From Campylobacteraceae bacterium (GTDB lineage: Bacteria > Campylobacterota > Campylobacteria > Campylobacterales > Sulfurovaceae), in contig JALVVQ010000009.1 in assembly GCA_027023325.1 (NCBI GenBank), forward strand, positions 1-5,122: a stretch of 5,122 nt of DNA, in the 5' to 3' direction. Made by a program: the position numbers and the translations under genes. Shown piece by piece: positions 1 to 5,122 of the stretch. Position 1 is the stretch's first letter. Each line of letters begins with the position of its first letter. The notes under the pieces are model-generated. The model was given only the letters and a program-made list of their open reading frames with translations, made no database searches and had not been told where the DNA came from.

Positions 1-3000
1 CGATCACATCATGGCGGTCGTGCTGGAAGAAGTCGCTCAATGCCCTATGTGGCTTGCGTCGCTGTCTGGGGAAGCTAAAGGCATAGCTTGCCCTGCCCTG
101 CACCTCCGAGAAAGGCTCTCGGTTGGCATTGGCATCGACATTCCATCCCTCACTCTCATCAAAGAGCAAAATCTCCTGATCGTTACTTCTGACAGGATAA
201 TACCCATAGAGAATCGTCGGATCAAAGAGACCCTTGTCCAAAAACTCTCTTTTGAGCCGTTCGTAGGCAGGATAGACCTTCTCTTCTAGGAGTTTTTCAT
301 ACGCTGCTTTCTCCATCTTGCCTTTTTTATAGCCCCAGTGCATCTTGATAACAGACTTCTGGTTGACCCAGTCAAAGACCATCTCCAGATCCAACTGCTC
401 TTTCCGAAGTACCCTGCGACCCCAGAATGGTGGTGTGGGGATGGTTACTTCACCTTCAGGCATCTTGATCTTCTCAAAGGGAGGAATAACTACTTCTTTG
501 GTCTCTTTAGCTACGCGCTCTTTCATGTCACCAGCCAAACGGGTATCGAGTGGCTGGCTCGGATCTTCATTGTGCTTCTCGATCCTACCCATCGCGATCA
601 CCCCATCAAAAGCATCCCGACAGTAAAAGATTGGCCCATCATAGATCGTACGACAGAAATCATCGACAAAGTCACGGGTCAGTGCCGCACCGCCCAGTAG
701 TACAGGTGTCGTGATCCCCTGCTTTGCCATCTCCTCGAGGTTGTCACGCATCACGGCTGTGGATTTGACCAGCAGACCACTCATGCCGATCGCCTGGATA
801 CTTTGGTTTCCTGCCACTTCCAGATACTGCTCCAGGTCACATTTGATCCCGATATTGACCACTTTGAAGCCATTGTTACTCAAAATGATATCGACGAGGT
901 TTTTTCCTACATCGTGCACATCACCCCTGACGGTGCCGATGACCAGTGTGGTGTCAGTCTCCTTCTCCTGCTTGGTGAGATGCGGGTTGAGATAGTCCAC
1001 GGTCGTCTTCATCGTCTCAGCAGACTGCAGGACAAAAGGCAGCTGCATCTGCCCAGAGCCAAAGAGTTCACCCACCACTTTCATCGCATCGATCAGAATC
1101 TCATTGACGATCTTGTCGGGATGTATCTCATGGCGTGCCTCTTCGACCAGTGGGATCATACGCTCCTTGTCTCCATCCATGAGAAGCTTTTTAATCTTCT
1201 CTTCATTGGAGAGTGCTTCATAGGCCTCATCTGCGCCCTCATCCTCTATCTTCACATCGGAGAAATGTTCTATAAACTTAAAGAGTGACTGATCATCAGG
1301 GTGAAAAAGCAGCTCCTCGCAAATCTCGCGGTCTGCATCGCTCATCTTGGAGAGGGGAACGATATGCTTGACATTGATGATCACTGTTGTCAGCCCTGCT
1401 TTGAGACAGTGGTGCAAAAAGACTGAGTTGAGGAAGCGTCTTGCATGGATATCCAGCCCAAAGGAGATGTTGGAGAGTCCCAAAGTCGATCCTACTTCAG
1501 GATGTCGGATATGGAGTTCTCTAATCGCTTCAAGCGTGTGGATCGCAGCATCACGATACTCTTCATCTCCCGAACCCACGGTAAATGTCAGCATATCAAA
1601 GACAAGATTTCTCGGGTCTATCCCATGTCCATTGACAGCCATATCATACATACGCTCTGCCTGGGCTACTTTCTCCTCTTTGGTCTTTGCCATACCTACC
1701 TCATCAATGGTCAGGCAGACCAGTGCTGTGCCGTACTTCTTGGCAAGTTTACAGATAGCATGAAACTTCTCTTCGCCATCTTCGAGGTTGACAGAGTTAA
1801 TGATCGGCTTGCCTCCAATACACTTCAGCCCTTCCTCCATCGTATGTACCCGTGTGGCATCAGGCATGAGTGGGAGGGGAATCTTCTGATTGTATAACTC
1901 CATGATCGCCTTCATGTCTTTGGCGCCATCACGCCCAGCAAACTCCACATTAACATCCAGACAGTGTGCCCCATCACGCACTTGCGCCTGTCCTACGGTC
2001 AGTGTTCCCTCATAATCAGAAGCGATAATGAGCTCTCTAAAAGCTTTAGAGCCTGTAGAATTGGAACGCTCTCCGATCAGCAGGGGTGCAGGCTCCTGAA
2101 AGAGTGCCGTGGTATTGAAAAGCGACGCGATGCTGGGCTCGATATGACCTGTAGGCTTTTTGGGTTTGATCTTGCCTACTGCTTTTTGCAGTGCATGAAT
2201 ATGCTGAGGCGTAGTACCACAGCATCCTCCCAAAAAGCTCACCCCGTCAAATGCAGTAAACTCCAGCTGCTTGGCAGTAAACTCCTCAGGCCCCATGGGA
2301 TAGTAGGTGTAGCCACCCTTATTTTGAGGAAGACCAGCATTGGCATGCATAGAGAGTGGGATAGCACAAAGCTCCGAGAGTACCTTGAGGTGCTTCTTGG
2401 CTTGATCGGGGCCGGTACCGCAGTTGAGCCCCAAAGAGAGGAGATTGAAAGGCTCCAAGATCGTCACGATCGTCGTCGCATCTGTACCAATCAGCATGCT
2501 GCCACTAAGCTCTATCGTGACAGAGACCATGATCGGCACTTCTACCTGACGCTCCGCAGAAGCAGCCTCGCATCCATGCAATGCTGCCTTGATCTGCAGA
2601 GGGTCTTGACAGGTCTCCAGCATAAACACATCACACCCACCATCAATCAATCCCAGTGCCGTCTCCTTGTATCCGGAAAACATCTCATCGTAGTGGATAT
2701 GTCCCAGTGAGGGCAGCTTCGTACCCGGCCCGATAGAGCCCAGCACAAATCTGGGTTTTTCAGTTGTGGCGAATGACTCACAGACTTCCTTGACAATCTG
2801 AGCACCTTTTTTGGAGAGCTCATAGCAGCGCTCTCCCATACCATATTCATCCAGTACCCATGGCATAGTACCGAAGGTATTGGTCTTGATCAGATCAGCG
2901 CCTGCGGTCGCATAGGCATGGTGTATCGAGCGCATCAGCTCCGGTGCAGTGGCATTGAGAAGCTCGTTGCAGCCCTCCTGCTCTGCTCCTGCCTCATCCA

Positions 3001-3109
3001 GCCAGGCGGCATCGGAAATCTCTAGATTCTGTATCTGTGTGCCTGTCGCACCATCGATGACCAGTATCCGCTCTTCCAGCAAGGCCTCTATCGTTTCTCG
3101 TATGGACAA
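1..3109 (-). CDS. metH: Cobalamin-dependent methionine synthase (5-methyltetrahydrofolate-homocysteine methyltransferase), C-terminus cut by window edge
   Basis: This cytoplasmic enzyme moves a methyl group from 5-methyltetrahydrofolate through cobalamin to homocysteine, giving methionine. My reading of the minus strand is open for 1036 codons with no stop or frameshift. Seen in order: a homocysteine-binding domain (about 1-310) with zinc ligands Cys230 (LNCGTGP) and Cys296-Cys297 (GGCCGTTP); a pterin-binding domain (about 340-600) with GERSN at 346-350, DVNV at 385-388 and IINSVNLEDG; a four-helix cap (about 630-720); a B12 domain with DVHDVG (cobalt-ligand His732), Ser777 and GGA 806-808, at the same 45- and 74-residue spacings as His759, Ser804 and Gly833 of E. 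coli; and the start of the AdoMet reactivation domain (PPFWG 893-897, YGYYP). GERSN, PPFWG and HWGY resemble the actinobacterial/cyanobacterial MetH type more than E. coli. Roughly 120 residues, including the AdoMet-binding RPxxGYP region, should lie outside the window. The TTG start is chosen because AAGGA lies six bases upstream, the lpxD stop is only three codons further up, and the first in-frame ATG (about codon 59) would delete part of the homocysteine domain. Confidence 0.96.
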   Translation of the reverse strand, partial: MSIRETIEALLEERILVIDGATGTQIQNLEISDAAWLDEAGAEQEGCNELLNATAPELMRSIHHAYATAGADLIKTNTFGTMPWVLDEYGMGERCYELSKKGAQIVKEVCESFATTEKPRFVLGSIGPGTKLPSLGHIHYDEMFSGYKETALGLIDGGCDVFMLETCQDPLQIKAALHGCEAASAERQVEVPIMVSVTIELSGSMLIGTDATTIVTILEPFNLLSLGLNCGTGPDQAKKHLKVLSELCAIPLSMHANAGLPQNKGGYTYYPMGPEEFTAKQLEFTAFDGVSFLGGCCGTTPQHIHALQKAVGKIKPKKPTGHIEPSIASLFNTTALFQEPAPLLIGERSNSTGSKAFRELIIASDYEGTLTVGQAQVRDGAHCLDVNVEFAGRDGAKDMKAIMELYNQKIPLPLMPDATRVHTMEEGLKCIGGKPIINSVNLEDGEEKFHAICKLAKKYGTALVCLTIDEVGMAKTKEEKVAQAERMYDMAVNGHGIDPRNLVFDMLTFTVGSGDEEYRDAAIHTLEAIRELHIRHPEVGSTLGLSNISFGLDIHARRFLNSVFLHHCLKAGLTTVIINVKHIVPLSKMSDADREICEELLFHPDDQSLFKFIEHFSDVKIEDEGADEAYEALSNEEKIKKLLMDGDKERMIPLVEEARHEIHPDKIVNEILIDAMKVVGELFGSGQMQLPFVLQSAETMKTTVDYLNPHLTKQEKETDTTLVIGTVRGDVHDVGKNLVDIILSNNGFKVVNIGIKCDLEQYLEVAGNQSIQAIGMSGLLVKSTAVMRDNLEEMAKQGITTPVLLGGAALTRDFVDDFCRTIYDGPIFYCRDAFDGVIAMGRIEKHNEDPSQPLDTRLAGDMKERVAKETKEVVIPPFEKIKMPEGEVTIPTPPFWGRRVLRKEQLDLEMVFDWVNQKSVIKMHWGYKKGKMEKAAYEKLLEEKVYPAYERLKREFLDKGLFDPTILYGYYPVRSNDQEILLFDESEGWNVDANANREPFSEVQGRASYAFSFPRQRRKPHRALSDFFQHDRHDVI

Positions 3110-3115
3110 TTCTGT

Positions 3116-3120
3116 TCCTT
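3116..3120 (-). promoter_or_regulatory. Ribosome binding site of metH, overlapping the lpxD stop codon
   Basis: Reading the minus strand, AAGGA uses the last two bases of the lpxD TAA stop and is followed by six bases and the TTG at 3109-3107. It is the main support for the TTG start, since no ATG or GTG lies between the lpxD stop and the conserved N-terminal motif DGATGTQ. The overlap suggests that ribosomes finishing lpxD help initiate metH (inference). Confidence 0.7.
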
Positions 3121-4075
3121 ATTTTTTCTTAATAAGACGCAGCAGTGCTGCCTGCATCTTGAGCCAGAGCTTCTGCTCTATGGCAGGGAAACCGCCATAG
3201 ACTTTGCCTCCAGGCAGTGATTTGGTCACACCGGCCCTCGAAGCGATTACTGCACCCTCGCCAATACGCAGATGGCCTGTGGCACCGCTCTGCCCACCCA
3301 TTGTTACACCATCCTCCAAGACAGTCGAACCTGCCAGGGCTGTCTGGCAGACCAGCAGACAATCCTCACCCAACTCACAGTTGTGTGCCACTTGCACAAG
3401 ATTATCTATCTTGGTACCTGATCCAATCACAGTAGCACCAAAAGTGGCTCTATCTACCGTGCTATTGGCACCAATCTCCACATTGTCACCGATCTCCACA
3501 TAACCATTTTGATAGATTTTTATGTGCTTGCCTTCCTTGGTATGCGCAAACCCATAGCCATCACTCCCTACCACTGCACCAGCATGAATGATACAGTCTT
3601 CACCAATATGTGTGCCATGGTAGAGTGTAACATTGGGGTAAATATGTGTATTGGAACCAATCGTGACATTGTCACCCACATACACCCCAGCCATAATGGT
3701 CACATTGTCACCTAGCACAACATCTCTCCCAAACACAGCTTGTGGGTCAATGTCACAATGGGAGCCTTCATCAATACCTCCTGCACGAGTATCAACCTTG
3801 TAGGCAAAAAACTTTGAAGCAAGGGCAAGCTTCAAGTAGACTTCATCCGTAACAAGTGCGATAGTCGTAGAAGGCAATAACTCCGCATGCTCCTTGTCAA
3901 TAAAAACAGCTGCAGCTTTTGTTTGAGGAAGCGCTGAAGCATACTTGACATCTGCAAAAAAAGAGAGTTGTGACGCAGTAGCCTCTTTGAGTGTGTGAAT
4001 ACCCTCTATTTCAATGTCAATTCCATTAAAATCTATAGTGAGTTTTTTTGTGATTTCGGAGAGTTTGTGGGTCAT
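3119..4075 (-). CDS. lpxD: UDP-3-O-acylglucosamine N-acyltransferase, lipid A synthesis
   Basis: LpxD transfers a 3-hydroxyacyl chain from acyl carrier protein to the 2-amino group of UDP-3-O-acylglucosamine, the third step of lipid A synthesis, as a cytoplasmic homotrimer. The product is 318 residues (E. coli LpxD has 341). Residues 1-105 form the uridine-binding N-terminal domain with the typical LSFFADVKY and KAAAVFI segments. From about 105 to 285 there is a left-handed beta helix of hexapeptide repeats (GDNVTI, GDNVEI, GEDCII and similar). Family motifs are present: SDGYGFAH at 171-178, STVDRAT at 205-211, NLVQVAHN with the expected catalytic His231, and TGHLRIG with His268. The C-terminus is a short helix ending in Lys-Lys-Lys. 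The start at 4075 (MTHKLSE) is preferred over an in-frame ATG at 4111, because AAGGA lies five bases before it and the longer version would read through the intergenic hairpin. No key residue is missing. Confidence 0.96.
   Translation of the reverse strand: MTHKLSEITKKLTIDFNGIDIEIEGIHTLKEATASQLSFFADVKYASALPQTKAAAVFIDKEHAELLPSTTIALVTDEVYLKLALASKFFAYKVDTRAGGIDEGSHCDIDPQAVFGRDVVLGDNVTIMAGVYVGDNVTIGSNTHIYPNVTLYHGTHIGEDCIIHAGAVVGSDGYGFAHTKEGKHIKIYQNGYVEIGDNVEIGANSTVDRATFGATVIGSGTKIDNLVQVAHNCELGEDCLLVCQTALAGSTVLEDGVTMGGQSGATGHLRIGEGAVIASRAGVTKSLPGGKVYGGFPAIEQKLWLKMQAALLRLIKKK
3481..3712 (-). repeat. Three direct copies of a 10-bp word inside lpxD
   Basis: The word CATTGTCACC (GGTGACAATG on the coding strand) occurs exactly at 3481-3490, 3667-3676 and 3703-3712, in the same phase and coding Gly-Asp-Asn each time. 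It is the DNA trace of the hexapeptide repeats of the beta helix, not a separate element. Confidence 0.7.
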
Positions 4076-4080
4076 ATAAT

Positions 4081-4085
4081 TCCTT
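4081..4085 (-). promoter_or_regulatory. Ribosome binding site of lpxD
   Basis: On the minus strand AAGGA is followed by the five bases ATTAT and then the ATG at 4075-4073. It fixes the lpxD start and lies only five bases after the hairpin at 4091-4114, so folding of that hairpin could affect access to it. Confidence 0.75.
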
Positions 4086-4090
4086 ATAAA

Positions 4091-4114
4091 TGGGTACCCA
4101 CAAGGGGGCACCCA
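4091..4114 (-). promoter_or_regulatory. RNA hairpin in the ilvN-lpxD gap
   Basis: In the minus-strand transcript the arms TGGGTGCCC (4114-4106) and GGGTACCCA (4099-4091) pair over nine positions, eight Watson-Crick and one G-U, around the six-base loop CCTTGT. The second arm lies within a perfect ten-base DNA palindrome, TGGGTACCCA (4091-4100). The hairpin starts eight bases after the ilvN stop and is followed by TTTATA and the lpxD ribosome binding site. Only three U residues follow the stem, so it is a poor full terminator; a partial attenuator, RNA-processing site or stabiliser of the upstream ilvBN message is more likely. Its function is inferred; the pairing is seen directly. Confidence 0.65.
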
Positions 4115-4122
4115 AAAATATA

Positions 4123-4593
4123 TTACCGTTCGATAGCAACCACACCACCACGCACAATCTCCAGCGGGCTGTAGCGCTTGGCTGCCTCGACAAAGTGCTT
4201 GACACGCGCTGGCTCATCTGTCACCATACCAATCACCATGTTCTCGCCTACATTGACAATGCCACCATTGTACGCTTCACAGAGTACCTGGATATCACTC
4301 AGGCTCTGCTCGATCGGAAACTTGATCAGTACCATCTCTTTCTCTACCATCTCTTCATGCTCAATGACCTTGAAGGTAGGGATCAGCTTGTGTAGTTGCT
4401 TGGTAATCTGCTCTATGACCCGCTTGTTGCCTTTGGTGACGATTGTAATATGCGACATGTCTGTATCAGGCATTGGCGCTACCGTCAGAGACTCAATATT
4501 GTATCCTCTGGAGGCAAACAGTCCGGAGACCCTGGCAAGCACCTGTGCTTCGTTCAAGACCACAACAGAGATGACTCTTCTTACTGCTTCCAT
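4123..4593 (-). CDS. ilvN: Acetolactate synthase regulatory (small) subunit
   Basis: The small subunit binds the large subunit, raises its activity and carries the site for feedback inhibition by branched-chain amino acids, mainly valine. The product is 156 residues, the usual size for the IlvH-like form (E. coli IlvH is 163; E. coli IlvN is much shorter). Residues 4-77 are an ACT domain with the family signature RGYNIESLTV at 29-38 and QITKQLHKL at 62-70; about 84-156 is the C-terminal domain, ending GGVVAIER. The start ATG overlaps the ilvB stop by one base (TAATG), and AAGGAGG lies seven bases upstream, so translation is probably coupled to ilvB. Oddity: the usual Asn-Glu-x-Gly near the N-terminus reads Asn-Glu-Ala-Gln (14-17), placing Gln17 where E. 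coli IlvH has Gly14. The symbol ilvH would be equally fitting. Confidence 0.96.
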   Translation of the reverse strand: MEAVRRVISVVVLNEAQVLARVSGLFASRGYNIESLTVAPMPDTDMSHITIVTKGNKRVIEQITKQLHKLIPTFKVIEHEEMVEKEMVLIKFPIEQSLSDIQVLCEAYNGGIVNVGENMVIGMVTDEPARVKHFVEAAKRYSPLEIVRGGVVAIER

Positions 4594-5122
4594 TACTTCT
4601 CCTCCTTGTGTTCTAACAACATATTATAAAGCGCTCCACCAGAAGGCACCATGGGCAAGACATTTTCCAGTCTCGCCACAGCCACATTGACAAAGGCTAC
4701 TTTGTCCTGTGCAATGGCATCTTTGATCGCCACATCAAACTCCTCTTTAGTAGTCACATCATAGCCGATACCGCCACAGGCTTCTGCGAGCATCTTCCAG
4801 TTGGGCTGATAGCTCAGATCCGTCTCAGAGTAACGCTTATCATAGAAAAAGGTCTGCCATTGTCGTACCATCCCCAAGAAATGGTTATTCAGGATTACAT
4901 TAATGACAGGAATACTGTTCTCTGCTGCCGTGACCAACTCCTGGACATTCATGAGAATTGAACCATCTCCTGTGATATTGATCACTGTCTTCTCGGGCAC
5001 TGCTTTCTTGGCACCCAATGCTGCGGGAAAACCAAAGCCCATCGTACCCAATCCTCCGGAATTGATCCACTGATTGGGTCTATCAAAGGGATAAAACTGT
5101 GCTGCCCACATCTGATGCTGAC
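4593..5122 (-). CDS. ilvB: Acetolactate synthase catalytic (large) subunit, C-terminal part only
   Basis: The large subunit uses thiamine diphosphate to join two pyruvates into 2-acetolactate, or pyruvate and 2-oxobutyrate into 2-aceto-2-hydroxybutyrate, opening valine, leucine and isoleucine synthesis. The window carries the last 175 codons; family members are about 560-600 residues, so some 70% lies beyond the right edge. Counting from the Met at 5111, the fragment begins QHQMWAAQ, continues NSGGLGTMGFGFPAALGA, and has the cofactor/magnesium motif GDGS at 48-51 with the paired Asn at 75-76, the spacing expected for the GDG-(about 26)-NN motif. GMVRQWQ at 80-86 contains the Trp known from herbicide-resistance work on this family. 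The end ENVLPMVPSGGAL is typical of the family. The Met at 5111 is internal, not a start. The residue after the NN pair is His, a position that varies in the family. It could equally be called ilvI. Confidence 0.95.
   Translation of the reverse strand, partial: QHQMWAAQFYPFDRPNQWINSGGLGTMGFGFPAALGAKKAVPEKTVINITGDGSILMNVQELVTAAENSIPVINVILNNHFLGMVRQWQTFFYDKRYSETDLSYQPNWKMLAEACGGIGYDVTTKEEFDVAIKDAIAQDKVAFVNVAVARLENVLPMVPSGGALYNMLLEHKEEK
4601..4607 (-). promoter_or_regulatory. Strong ribosome binding site of ilvN, inside the end of ilvB
   Basis: AAGGAGG on the minus strand is a full-strength Shine-Dalgarno sequence seven bases before the ilvN ATG. It lies within the last codons of ilvB, which therefore end in Lys-Glu-Glu-Lys. 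A strong site here fits the need to make the small subunit alongside the large one. Confidence 0.8.

Noticed and set aside
803..1897. Several overlapping plus-strand open frames of 138-161 codons
   Set aside because: All are opposite metH domains carrying clear motifs, none has a convincing ribosome binding site or known family pattern, and they overlap one another.
1964..2710. Open frame of 248 codons on the plus strand
   Set aside because: It lies wholly opposite the well-supported homocysteine and folate domains of metH, and its translation is rich in Arg, Cys and Leu with no recognisable motif. It is an antisense shadow.
1..3109. Possible frameshift or split in metH, because the long reading frame runs off the window edge
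   Set aside because: My codon-by-codon reading from 3109 to 2 stayed open, and the motifs of all five domains appear in order and in one frame. The gene is simply cut by the window.
4076..4111. Longer lpxD start at 4111
   Set aside because: The twelve extra residues (MPPCGYPF...) are coded by the hairpin region, do not resemble the LpxD N-terminus, and would ignore the well-spaced AAGGA before 4075.
4076..4122. Promoter or full intrinsic terminator between ilvN and lpxD
   Set aside because: TATA-like bases are present, but with no matching -35 region and with the hairpin occupying the space. The stem is followed by only three U residues, too few for a typical terminator.
4026..4217. 63-codon minus-strand frame bridging ilvN and lpxD
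   Set aside because: It overlaps the ends of two solid genes in another frame and has no supporting motif or ribosome binding site.
1..5122. A new defence, mobile or regulatory system
   Set aside because: Every long stretch is explained by four conserved housekeeping genes; no repeat arrays, integrase or transposase motifs, tRNA-like folds or gaps above 47 nt were seen.

Overview
The window holds four genes, all on the minus strand and tightly packed. In transcription order they are ilvB (3' part only, 5122 to 4593), ilvN (4593 to 4123), lpxD (4075 to 3119) and metH (3109 to the left edge, lacking its C-terminal end). Almost every base is coding. The only gaps are 47 nt between ilvN and lpxD and 9 nt between lpxD and metH; ilvB and ilvN overlap by one base. 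No RNA genes, insertion sequences, CRISPR arrays, phage genes or attachment sites were seen.

The organism is a Gram-negative bacterium, because LpxD makes lipid A. The order acetolactate synthase large subunit - small subunit - lpxD is, from memory, that of Campylobacter jejuni (ilvI-ilvH-lpxD). Together with the feel of the protein sequences this suggests Campylobacterota, perhaps a Sulfurovum- or Sulfurimonas-like lineage. That assignment is inference and was not searched.

Region by region: 5122-4593 encodes the thiamine-diphosphate-binding C-terminal domain of acetolactate synthase, and 4593-4123 its regulatory small subunit; together they catalyse the first common step of branched-chain amino acid synthesis. 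The 4122-4076 gap contains a strong 9-bp hairpin just upstream of the lpxD ribosome binding site. 4075-3119 encodes the lipid A N-acyltransferase LpxD. 3109-1 encodes cobalamin-dependent methionine synthase, read without a stop or frameshift through its homocysteine, folate, cap, B12 and part of its reactivation domain. The genes do not form one pathway; they look like a housekeeping operon in which amino acid synthesis and envelope synthesis are co-transcribed.

I did not find a new biological system here. The points most worth a second look are a Gln in IlvN where E. coli IlvH has the valine-feedback residue Gly14, the hairpin between ilvN and lpxD, and the TTG start of metH directly behind and in frame with lpxD.
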